Shown here: piece after piece, positions 1 to 6,652 of the stretch
Position numbering within the stretch: position 1 is the first letter of the stretch
Layout of the letters: the number at the start of each line of letters is the position of its first letter
Source: Flavobacteriales bacterium
GTDB lineage: Bacteria > Bacteroidota > Bacteroidia > Flavobacteriales_D > Sanyastnellaceae
Direction: 5' to 3'
DNA: 7,364 bases
Assembly (NCBI GenBank): GCA_028825055.1
Contig: JAPKAW010000085.1
Span: 1-7,364 of the forward strand
Position numbers and translations under genes: made by a program
Notes under the pieces: generated by a model
Database searches by the model: none
Told to the model about the DNA's origin: nothing
The model's input: only the letters and a program-made list of their open reading frames with translations

Positions 1-1
1 A

Positions 2-727
2 GCAGAGAATTGGATGTTGGAAGGCGAGCAAGCCAAGCAATTCAAGAAGTCGTTGAAATCAGAGCGGGGCATGTCCTTTTTATTCGGAAGCGAAGATTTG
101 CCTGCTCGGCTTATGGATGCTAGTGGTCCTGATACACTCTACCTCCAAGCAGACACCTTGCAGTTGGAATCTCATTTCATCCGAGCTTGGCCTCGGGTAA
201 AGCTGGAGCAAGGCTCTGCTGTTGCGATATGTGATACGCTGATTTGGAATGAGGTTGATAGCCTCATTGATTTAAAGAATGAGCCTCATCTCTGGTTGGA
301 GGGACAATTTCTGAGGGCTGACTCCGTGACTCTGACCATGCGGCAAAATTCCCCTGACCGCTTGCATGCTTGGGGACATGTGGGGCTGATGCACCCTGCA
401 GGGGATTCGTGTTATCAGCAAATTGCAGGGAGGGATTTGTTGGGACAATTTCTGCGAGGAAAACTGCGAGACATTGAAGTTTCAGGGAATGCCGAGTTGG
501 TTTACTTCGATGCCGAAGCGGAAAATGCGGCTTGCGGGGAATTCAATCGTGCTGCCTGCAGTCGCTTGCAAATTGTATTGGAAGGAGGCGAGGCTAAGAC
601 CATCGTTTTACTTGATGACCCCTTCGGGGTTTGGCTTTCTTGGGATTCTCCTGAAGCCAGTCCGATCATTGAGGATCTGCATTGGATTTCTCCACCGCAT
701 TCCATTGCGGGTCAAATGAGCAATTAG
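2..727 (+). CDS. OstA/LptA-like outer-membrane biogenesis protein, C-terminal part (5' truncated)
   Basis: This is the C-terminal part, about 241 residues, of an OstA-like protein. The frame is open to the left edge (A-E-N-W before the first Met at 14), so the Met at 14 is internal and the true start lies outside the window. Visible landmarks match the Bacteroidota OstA-like family: DTLYLQADTL, a beta-rich repeat-like organisation, YQQIAGRDLLGQF, then DIEVSGNAELVYF and a Cys-containing GEFNRAACSRLQI block before a final hydrophobic strand. Family knowledge: LptA/OstA-like beta-jellyroll proteins act in the periplasm in lipopolysaccharide transport to the outer membrane. Bacteroidota members are usually around 500-600 aa, so roughly half is missing here. 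Assigning it to LPS transport in this organism is inference from the family. It ends with TAG and is separated from the next gene by 191 bp, so it may close its own transcription unit. Confidence 0.85.
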   Translation, partial: AENWMLEGEQAKQFKKSLKSERGMSFLFGSEDLPARLMDASGPDTLYLQADTLQLESHFIRAWPRVKLEQGSAVAICDTLIWNEVDSLIDLKNEPHLWLEGQFLRADSVTLTMRQNSPDRLHAWGHVGLMHPAGDSCYQQIAGRDLLGQFLRGKLRDIEVSGNAELVYFDAEAENAACGEFNRAACSRLQIVLEGGEAKTIVLLDDPFGVWLSWDSPEASPIIEDLHWISPPHSIAGQMSN

Positions 728-736
728 GGGTATCGA

Positions 737-751
737 GCCTTAGGATAAGGC
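737..751 (+). terminator. Weak hairpin just after the OstA-like gene
   Basis: GCCTTA (737-742) and TAAGGC (746-751) form a perfect 6-bp stem with loop GGA, starting 9 bases after the upstream stop codon. The following bases (CTATTCATTTG) are only moderately T-rich. It could be a weak intrinsic terminator for the OstA-like gene. The stem is short and AT-containing, so this is tentative. Confidence 0.25.
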
Positions 752-856
752 CTATTCATTTGTAAATCAGATATCTCCGCGCGCAAATCAGAGCGCTGGG
801 CAGTCCCGAATATTTGTTTGTTTGCAGAGGGCCAACAACAGGCAAGGCCTCAATAG

Positions 857-898
857 ATGGCAATTCAGTGGTCGAACGCGACCGCTGAATTGTTCCAT
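857..898 (+). promoter_or_regulatory. Strong hairpin in the leader of the exported-protein genes
   Basis: The left arm CAATTCAGTGGTCG (861-874) pairs with CGACCGCTGAATTG (879-892) around the 4-base loop AACG. This gives 14 bp with a single G-U wobble. Beyond a 2-base bulge (TT, 893-894) the stem continues with ATGG (857-860) against CCAT (895-898). The structure ends 20 bases before the ATG at 919 and just before the probable GAGG ribosome-binding sequence (908-911). No T-tract follows, so a simple intrinsic terminator is unlikely. An attenuator, mRNA-stabilising leader or protein-binding site is possible. The fold is seen in the sequence; its function is inference. Confidence 0.5.
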
Positions 899-918
899 TG
901 ACTGAATGAGGATTGCGG

Positions 919-1650
919 ATGAAGAATACAGGGTTTCTTAGAACATGGATGTTGGTTTGTTTCGTTGCAAATGAAGCGATTTTATGTGGTCAACTTCCGG
1001 GGTTCAGTCCCTTGGAGCGTTTGAATTGGACTCAGTCTTCTTGGGCATTCGAGCACTGGTCTGCTGTAGATGCGTTGGCAACAACTTTAGTCGCTCCAAT
1101 AGGAGACCAAATGCATGTTCGCGCCGATTGTGTTTGGGTCAATGCCTCACTGAGTTTTCGTGGTCTTTGGGGGCATTCAATCCCATGGGGAGAGCAGGAT
1201 CGGTTCGTGTTGTTCGGAGGTGCTAGCCGAAATGATTTTCCTGGGAATGCTTTAGCAGATTGGCATGTGCTGTGGAGAATGGAAGGTCGAGTCAACATTG
1301 AGTCAAACGCTTGGTACCCCTTCCTCGAATGGTCGAGTCCGCTTCGTTCATCTGACAAACAATCCGCGTCAAATTTACGTTTTGGAGGGCTGTTTCTACG
1401 CCAATTTCAACGGGGCGAAATGCAAGTATTTTGGCAATGGTTGGAGCCATCATGGACTTTTGATGTGAAGGTGCTTCTGCAATGTCATGAAGCGATCCAT
1501 TTGGGGTTCAGTTGTCAATGGCAACCCCGAATCTGGGGGTTGAATTGCAGGATTTTAATGGATGGTTTTGCTGCGCATCTGGGATTAGCTCCTGTTCCTT
1601 TGGGAGGATGGAGAGCGCGATGGGCCTGTTCTAAACGGGCGGTGGAATGA
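919..1650 (+). CDS. Exported Trp-rich hypothetical protein, probably beta-barrel or envelope associated
   Basis: This 243-aa protein of unknown function starts with an N-terminal signal peptide: basic start, hydrophobic WMLVCFVANEAILCG, and a likely cleavage before Gln25 (LCG|Q), as is common in Bacteroidota. I chose ATG 919 over an in-frame TTG at 913 because GAGG at 908-911 is well spaced from 919. The mature part alternates hydrophobic and polar residues, is rich in aromatics (18 Trp, 7.4%) and Gly, and has no other membrane helix. That suggests an outer-membrane beta-strand protein, loosely reminiscent of PorV/PorQ-like small barrels, but I see no decisive motif. Its stop overlaps the next start (ATGA at 1647-1650), so the two are almost certainly co-translated and may act together at the outer membrane. 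I do not recognise the family. Confidence 0.75.
   Translation: MKNTGFLRTWMLVCFVANEAILCGQLPGFSPLERLNWTQSSWAFEHWSAVDALATTLVAPIGDQMHVRADCVWVNASLSFRGLWGHSIPWGEQDRFVLFGGASRNDFPGNALADWHVLWRMEGRVNIESNAWYPFLEWSSPLRSSDKQSASNLRFGGLFLRQFQRGEMQVFWQWLEPSWTFDVKVLLQCHEAIHLGFSCQWQPRIWGLNCRILMDGFAAHLGLAPVPLGGWRARWACSKRAVE
1647..1650 (+). other. ATGA start/stop overlap joining the two exported-protein genes
   Basis: The ATG of the HhH/barrel gene overlaps the TGA of the preceding gene by four bases. No good Shine-Dalgarno sequence precedes this ATG at normal distance, so translation is probably coupled through terminating ribosomes. Confidence 0.8.
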
Positions 1651-3386
1651 ACTGGATTCGTTGTGGCGCTTGCCTCCTCGCTCTTTCTCCTTGCTGGCTT
1701 GTTGGACAAACGGATGCGTTGGAACGTTTCCTGCATGATCAGGTAGTCTTTGGAGCGTGGACTCCGGATGAAGCATCTTGTGTGATGCATCACATTGAAC
1801 TCTACGGTCGTCCTATTGTGCCACAAGAAGCAGGGGCAATTCGCGGATTGCGCCCAGCGTCTATAGCTTCTTTGAAAGAAGAGGTCTCCTGGCGACTTCT
1901 GTGCACGGGTGTTTTGGGACAAGCGGAGAGCAAGTCGGCTAATCGAATAAGCAGCTTGTACGCCCGGGTTGCTTTCCCGAAGCCTGTTGCTGCGATTCAG
2001 AACCGTTGGAGTCAGTCTGTTCGGATCAAGAGAGCGGGTCATTGGGCGCTCCGGTTTGACCGGGGATTGGAATCGAAGGGACTCGAGCAAATTGCAGGAT
2101 TCGTCTCATTTCGTGGCGTCCGAAAGAAAATACAATTTGTGTTAGGGGACCATGTTTTGCGCTGGGGGATGGGATTGAATGTATGGGACCAAAGCCCCTA
2201 TGGCGCTTTGAATGAATCCATTGGGGCGTTGCCAACAGCACACTGGTTGACTCCGACCTGGGGCGCTGTATCGAGTAAGCATCGCAGTGGTCTGGCGATG
2301 ACAACTGTAGCGAATAAATGGCGTGTTGCCTCAAGTGTTTCAGTTGCAGGGCACGTGCATGATGAGGGTCCTCTTGAGGCGGTTCGATGGCGAAATGAGG
2401 GATGGCTTGAGGCGAAATCGATTCAGGGTTTTAAGCGTATTCGAGAATTGCGTTGCTCGCAGTTGGTGCGCCGTCAATCAGATTGGGGTGGTGTTGGTAT
2501 TGTTGGAGAAGGGGGCAGCTTTCTTCAAAAGGATTCCTTAAAGAATTGGTTTGGTTGGTTGGGTCTTCATGCAGAAGGACATTGGAATAATGTTCGTTGG
2601 GCACTGGAGACCATGCACCATTCGATGGGCCATGCGGTTCACCTAACGTGCTTAAAAAGCATAGGGCGGGATTGGGACTTATATGGCTCTCTAAAGCACC
2701 AGGAACAACCACATCCAGCATTGAGGTGGAACGACTCCAAGCCGAGTCAAGGAATTCGATTCATTTGGGGCGGGCAAAAAATGGGGGGCGTTCAATCGAA
2801 GTGGAGTGGTTCTTGGAGAGCTGAAACGATGACTTCAGCATCGGACTATGCTGCTAATTCCTTGCGTTTAGAATTTAAAATTCAGATCAAAATGGATACT
2901 GAAAGCCAGGTTCAATACAAATTTTACAGGCAGGCGTTATCTGATATTCATGGCTGGCTGCCCCCCCGTTTTCGCCATTCCTTAAAATGGCAATGGACGC
3001 AGGAAGGACTTAAAATGCGCATGCAAGCGAATTGGGCATCCACGAAGGCTCCACCAGTCGCGTCTGGACTCGGGTTGACGTATTGGTTAGAAGGAAGGGG
3101 TGGCAAGTGGCGCTGGAAAATCGCTGCGTCGGGTTGGAGGGTTCCGGAAGGGCTGCAAGTCTATGGCTCAGAACCCACGCTTTATGGGGTGGGCGCCCGG
3201 ATCATGACGGGTACCGGAAGTCGACTCAGCTGGTGGTTGTCCTACAAACTGAGTGATTGGTTTACAGTTCAATGGGCTGGACACACCGCTCTTCGGTCAG
3301 ATCGGCTGTCAAATTCTTACTTGGGTTTTTCAACGGATGGACCGGTGCAAACAGCCATGGATTTTCGGCTGACTGTATCTATGTGA
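1647..3386 (+). CDS. Helix-hairpin-helix domain protein with C-terminal outer-membrane barrel-like region
   Basis: This 579-aa exported protein has a signal peptide at residues 1-20 (hydrophobic CLLALSPCWLVG, cleavage probably before Gln21). Residues about 53-80 (YGRPIVPQEAGAIRGLRPAS and onward) resemble the last helix-hairpin-helix unit of Bacteroidota HhH proteins, whose usual pattern is a yELq-i-gld-type block. From about residue 100 the chain looks like beta strands. It includes LGDHVLRWGMGLNVW (166-180), which matches the conserved 'GdY-l-fGqGL-lw' signature that follows the HhH region in this family. Length is slightly below the usual 600-700 aa. Family knowledge: such proteins are annotated as HhH or ComEA-like and are predicted to sit in the outer membrane. 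A role in DNA binding or uptake is plausible but unproven. Trp content is high (35, 6.0%). It starts inside the previous stop codon and ends 27 bp before efp. Confidence 0.75.
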   Translation: MNWIRCGACLLALSPCWLVGQTDALERFLHDQVVFGAWTPDEASCVMHHIELYGRPIVPQEAGAIRGLRPASIASLKEEVSWRLLCTGVLGQAESKSANRISSLYARVAFPKPVAAIQNRWSQSVRIKRAGHWALRFDRGLESKGLEQIAGFVSFRGVRKKIQFVLGDHVLRWGMGLNVWDQSPYGALNESIGALPTAHWLTPTWGAVSSKHRSGLAMTTVANKWRVASSVSVAGHVHDEGPLEAVRWRNEGWLEAKSIQGFKRIRELRCSQLVRRQSDWGGVGIVGEGGSFLQKDSLKNWFGWLGLHAEGHWNNVRWALETMHHSMGHAVHLTCLKSIGRDWDLYGSLKHQEQPHPALRWNDSKPSQGIRFIWGGQKMGGVQSKWSGSWRAETMTSASDYAANSLRLEFKIQIKMDTESQVQYKFYRQALSDIHGWLPPRFRHSLKWQWTQEGLKMRMQANWASTKAPPVASGLGLTYWLEGRGGKWRWKIAASGWRVPEGLQVYGSEPTLYGVGARIMTGTGSRLSWWLSYKLSDWFTVQWAGHTALRSDRLSNSYLGFSTDGPVQTAMDFRLTVSM

Positions 3387-3413
3387 TGGTATCTTAGCGA
3401 AAACGAGAACATC

Positions 3414-3980
3414 ATGGCTACGACTGCCGATATCAAAAACGGGTTGGTAATGAATCACAATCATGGATTGTGGCAAGTCATTGAATTCCTTCATGTAAAA
3501 CCTGGAAAAGGAGCCGCTTTCGTGCGGACGAAGTTGAAGAATCTATCGACAGGGAAGGTGGTAGACCACACGTTCAACTCAGGAGTGAAAATAGAGCCAA
3601 TCAGGATAGAGGTGCATGAGTACCAGTACATCTATAACGATGATGACAACTTTTATTTCATGAATCTGGAGTCGTTTGAGCAGATTCCTGTTCAGAGTGT
3701 AGTGATCAATGCCCCTGAATTCTTGAAGGATGGACTCGTGTGTAAATTGCAATTTCACGCCGCTGAAGAACGGGTATTGAGCTGTGATTTACCGACACAT
3801 GTTGAGACGGAGATCACGTATACTGAGCCAGGAGTCAAAGGGGATACCGCGACCAATACCATGAAGCCGGCAACAACGGATAGGGGAGTTGAAATCCGCG
3901 TCCCTTTGTTTATCAATACAGGCGACGTGGTCAAGGTTGATACGCGAACGAAAGAGTACGTTGAGCGCGTTAAGAAATAA
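3414..3980 (+). CDS. efp: Translation elongation factor P
   Basis: This 188-aa protein has the standard full length of EF-P, which binds between the ribosomal P and E sites and relieves stalling at consecutive prolines. It has the expected three beta domains: a KOW-like domain I (about 1-62), an OB domain II (about 65-127) and a C-terminal OB domain III (about 130-187) with the characteristic FINTGDVVKVDTRTKEYVERV-type ending. The loop that reaches the peptidyl-transferase centre reads KPGKGAAF, with the tip lysine at position 32, equivalent to Lys34 of E. coli. Whether this lysine is modified cannot be told here, as no epmA/epmB-like gene is in the window. ATG 3414 is the only sensible start; upstream there is just a weak purine stretch (AACGAGAAC). 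The 27-bp gap before it leaves little room for a promoter, so efp is either in the upstream operon or driven from inside the HhH gene. Confidence 0.97.
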   Translation: MATTADIKNGLVMNHNHGLWQVIEFLHVKPGKGAAFVRTKLKNLSTGKVVDHTFNSGVKIEPIRIEVHEYQYIYNDDDNFYFMNLESFEQIPVQSVVINAPEFLKDGLVCKLQFHAAEERVLSCDLPTHVETEITYTEPGVKGDTATNTMKPATTDRGVEIRVPLFINTGDVVKVDTRTKEYVERVKK

Positions 3981-3982
3981 TC

Positions 3983-5203
3983 ATGGCTCACAGCGTTCAG
4001 CGACTCGAAAAGCGTCTTGAAGTTCAGGACTATAAGCTCAGTGCTTTGTTGGAGGTTACTCGTGGAATCAATTCCCGTGCGACTGACCATCAGCTTCTCG
4101 AAATGTACCGTGAGAGCCTGTCGGAATTCCTGGGAATCAATCGATTGGTTCTTTATGCCTTTGATGAAGAGTGGAAGTGCTTACTGAAAACTGGGGTTGA
4201 TGGTGAAGTCCCGGAAATTACAGACCCGTCCTTCTTTGAGCAGGAAGGACAGATTTTCTTGAATTCAACAAAAGGAGTTCAACAGTTTGACGTGGTCATT
4301 CCTGTGACACACGATGGAATGCCTTTAGCCTATTTGCTCGCCGGTGAGACCTCTGAAGGACGTGGTGTCAGCCCAGTTGTGAAGCATTTAAACTTTATCC
4401 AGACATTGACCAATGTTCTCGTAGTTGCCTTGCAAAACAAACGTTTGGAGGAAGAGCGGGTTGTGCAAGAAGCGACACGCAGAGAGTTGGAGTTGGCTGC
4501 GGAAATGCAGACGTTGCTTGTTCCGACGAAATGGCCAGCGGATAATGATGTCGATGTTACGGCTTACTACCAGCCTCACCATGAAGTTGGAGGGGATTAT
4601 TACGACGTTTTTTCAGTAGATGAAGAACGCTTGGTTTTTTGCATGGCAGATGTCAGTGGAAAAGGTATTGCCGCGGCATTCTTGATGTCCAACTTTCAGG
4701 CCAATGTTCGGGCTATTTTTCAATATGAACCGGATGATTTAGAAGGGACGGTAATAAGGCTGAACAAAAGGGTGATGGAGAATGCTCGTGGAGAGAAGTA
4801 CATCACCATGTTTGCAGGGGTTTATTATCGGACTACCCGTGAGTTTAGATATGTAAATTGTGGTCACAACCCACCGGTGCTAACATCTGCAGATGGCACT
4901 TCTAATCAACTCATGTTAGGCTCGGTTGGGCTGGGGATGTTCCATGACATTCCTTCGATTGAATTGGGTGTCGAAAAAGTGCAACGAGGAAGTACGCTTG
5001 TCTGCTACACGGATGGCTTGGTAGAGCAGGAGAACGAAGAGGGGATTCCATTCGGCATGCAGCGCATGGAAGATATTATCTGTGAGCGCCGTGGAATGCC
5101 CGTCACAACAATCCAAGCTGCGCTGCTTGATGAGGTTGAGACCTTTAGGGGTGACGAGCCTCGTTTTGACGATACGGCCTTGCTTGTCGCTCGTTTCAAG
5201 TAG
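3983..5203 (+). CDS. GAF-like domain and SpoIIE-type PP2C serine/threonine phosphatase
   Basis: This 406-aa cytosolic signalling protein has no signal peptide or membrane helix. Residues 1-25 form a short coiled coil. About 26-150 looks like a GAF sensor domain, though it is divergent and I name no ligand. About 150-172 is a charged coiled-coil linker, followed by the RsbU-type entry motif AEMQTLLVP (173-181) and the SpoIIE/PP2C domain to the end. The metal-binding motifs are all present: GGDYYD (203-208), ADVSGKG (222-228), TDGLVE (343-348) and DDTALL (396-401). The enzyme should therefore be an active Mn/Mg-dependent phosphatase. Family members usually dephosphorylate an anti-sigma-factor-antagonist (STAS) protein in partner switching, but no STAS or kinase partner lies in this window, so the target is unknown. 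The start lies 2 bp after the efp stop, which implies cotranscription. The 3' end overlaps the convergent ligase gene by 8 bp. Confidence 0.93.
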   Translation: MAHSVQRLEKRLEVQDYKLSALLEVTRGINSRATDHQLLEMYRESLSEFLGINRLVLYAFDEEWKCLLKTGVDGEVPEITDPSFFEQEGQIFLNSTKGVQQFDVVIPVTHDGMPLAYLLAGETSEGRGVSPVVKHLNFIQTLTNVLVVALQNKRLEEERVVQEATRRELELAAEMQTLLVPTKWPADNDVDVTAYYQPHHEVGGDYYDVFSVDEERLVFCMADVSGKGIAAAFLMSNFQANVRAIFQYEPDDLEGTVIRLNKRVMENARGEKYITMFAGVYYRTTREFRYVNCGHNPPVLTSADGTSNQLMLGSVGLGMFHDIPSIELGVEKVQRGSTLVCYTDGLVEQENEEGIPFGMQRMEDIICERRGMPVTTIQAALLDEVETFRGDEPRFDDTALLVARFK

Positions 5204-6650
5204 AATCGCGCAGGCCTTCTTTTGATTCTTGAGGGTTTGAAGCTTTCAAATCCAATGCGAGCATCACAGCAAAAAACCCCCAGAATAAGGCGCTCGCTTT
5301 GTCGGTGTCTAAGTAGTTATTCAGGACTCCGTGAACGAAGTATGTCATGAGTCCCAAAAACACTCCCATTGCAAGCAGGCGGTCTTCGCGATCAAATAAG
5401 ACGCGTTGTAATCGGAATCCCCAGTGGAGGCAAAAACCCAGCAACCCTAATACCCAAAGCAATCCGGGGAAGCCCTGTTCGGCCAATGGCCCTAAGTATT
5501 CGCTGTGAGCATTTCCTCCATCTGCATTGTTTGTACTGATAATGGTCCGATCCTTCGAACGCTGAAATGGTGCGTAAACGAATTGGTATGTTCCAGCACC
5601 CCACCCAACGATTGGACGTTCCGAAAACAAAGCCAACGCCGCGTTCCAACGATTGAGACGCTCTAGATTCGACGCATCGCTGGAGACGTTTGAAATGGAC
5701 TCGACGTGTTCAGACAAATCATCGGAAGAGTCTTGGCTGTTTCGTTCAAGTTGAATGACCAAGGTGTCTCGAGCAAACCATCCGAACGCGAGCACAATTG
5801 CCCCAATGGAGAGGAGTGTTTTCAATTGAAATCCTGCACGCATGAGGCCCCAAAGGGCTGCAACCGCCGCAAGTGAAACCCAAGCTGCTCGGGTATAGGA
5901 CAGGATAAGGCCGACGACAATGATTGCCAAAGCTCCTGCTAGTAATGCTTTGACAAAGGGAGAGAATCGTCTAAAAAAGAGCAAAGCGGAAAGGGGCGGA
6001 GTGACCATGGCCAATACGGCTCCGTATGAGGTGTGGTCTTTAAAAAACGGTTTCATGACCCAGTGCCCGGCATCTTTTTCAAATCCAAAGCCAGCATGTC
6101 GGATCACGGTATACACGACAACGATGCACAGCGGAAACACGTAGGCCATGATGAACTTGTGCCGGTGTGCTGGTTGGTGGACAAAAAAGTGAGCCAAAAG
6201 CCACAAAAATCCAACAACAAACCAAAGGCGCGCCAAGAAGAACTTGAAAGAAATGAGGGGGAAAGAGCTCGTGATGGACGTGATTAAAATCCAGGCCAAT
6301 GAAATGCTGACCAGCCGTGAAAACGGATGTTGTAAAACGCGCTGATCTACCGGCCATCCCCTAAGTATTCTCAAGATAAACAGACCTAACAATCCGGCTA
6401 AAAGAGGTTCTGTGGGCAAGTACACCCCGATGCCGCCAAGCTCTAAATCTTCAAGGCTTAGGCTCAGAGGAACGCAAGCCACCAATATCAAGATCAGGAT
6501 GTCAAGACGTGCAAATGCCATCCATGCCATCCACAAAACGGCGGGAAGGAACGCCAGCCAAGGCCATTCAAAATAAATGGCTGCAGCCAACGCCACAGCA
6601 AAGCTTCCAATGGCCGAGTAAGCCAGTCGTTGCATCGAGTTCGATGCCAT
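5196..6650 (-). CDS. O-antigen ligase / polymerase family membrane protein (Wzy_C domain)
   Basis: This 484-aa polytopic inner-membrane protein has about ten or more hydrophobic segments. The large periplasmic loop carries the O-antigen ligase/polymerase signature: RLNRWNAALALFSERPIVGW, continuing with GAGTY (349-355 is GWGAGTY), then NAHSEYL with His382 and a following AEQGFPGLLW helix. An SYTRAAWVSL helix precedes the loop. Family knowledge: such proteins transfer undecaprenyl-linked polysaccharide to lipid A core (WaaL) or polymerise repeat units (Wzy). Sequence alone cannot separate the two roles, and exopolysaccharide ligase relatives look alike. The frame stays open to 6746, but I chose ATG 6650 because it overlaps the upstream stop as TGATG, a typical coupled start, and because the residues before it lie within the chain-length gene and show no membrane character. 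Its 3' end overlaps the convergent phosphatase gene by 8 bp. Confidence 0.88.
   Translation of the reverse strand: MASNSMQRLAYSAIGSFAVALAAAIYFEWPWLAFLPAVLWMAWMAFARLDILILILVACVPLSLSLEDLELGGIGVYLPTEPLLAGLLGLFILRILRGWPVDQRVLQHPFSRLVSISLAWILITSITSSFPLISFKFFLARLWFVVGFLWLLAHFFVHQPAHRHKFIMAYVFPLCIVVVYTVIRHAGFGFEKDAGHWVMKPFFKDHTSYGAVLAMVTPPLSALLFFRRFSPFVKALLAGALAIIVVGLILSYTRAAWVSLAAVAALWGLMRAGFQLKTLLSIGAIVLAFGWFARDTLVIQLERNSQDSSDDLSEHVESISNVSSDASNLERLNRWNAALALFSERPIVGWGAGTYQFVYAPFQRSKDRTIISTNNADGGNAHSEYLGPLAEQGFPGLLWVLGLLGFCLHWGFRLQRVLFDREDRLLAMGVFLGLMTYFVHGVLNNYLDTDKASALFWGFFAVMLALDLKASNPQESKEGLRDST
5233..5253 (+). terminator. Possible 3' hairpin of the phosphatase transcript, inside the convergent ligase gene
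   Basis: GGGTTTGAA (5233-5241) pairs with TTCAAATCC (5245-5253) around loop GCT, giving 9 bp with one G-U pair, 29 bases beyond the phosphatase stop codon. No T-tract follows on the plus strand, so classical intrinsic termination is weakly supported. The bases also encode the C-terminus of the ligase on the other strand, so the symmetry could be chance. Confidence 0.2.
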
Positions 6651-6652
6651 CA
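6648..6652 (-). other. TGATG stop/start overlap joining the Wzz and ligase genes
   Basis: On the minus strand the Wzz stop TGA (6652-6650) shares its last base with the ligase ATG (6650-6648). This fixes the ligase start and indicates translational coupling of a chain-length regulator with its ligase/polymerase. Confidence 0.8.

Larger units (their letters stand above)
728..918. other. 191-bp intergenic spacer
   Basis: This is the only gap above 30 bp between genes in the window. It holds the short hairpin at 737-751, two copies of AAATCAGA (764-771 and 785-792, 21 bp apart), and a strong hairpin at 857-898. I did not find a clear Bacteroidota-type promoter (a TTG near -33 with TAnnTTTG near -7); the nearest resemblance is the TATTTG/TTTG-rich stretch around 811-824. 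It is the most likely place for the promoter of the gene group beginning at 919. Confidence 0.6.

Noticed and set aside
913..918. TTG at 913 as the start of the exported 243-aa protein
   Set aside because: It lies directly after the GAGG at 908-911, too close for ribosome binding. ATG 919 has proper spacing and begins a normal signal peptide.
976..990. Lipobox reading of the 243-aa protein (AILC)
   Set aside because: The residue before Cys is Leu rather than Gly, Ala or Ser, and the LCG|Q site fits an ordinary signal peptidase I cleavage.
1515..2090. 191-codon open frame on the minus strand
   Set aside because: It is antisense to two well-supported genes, has Arg/Ser/Pro-rich shadow-type composition, and shows no recognisable motif.
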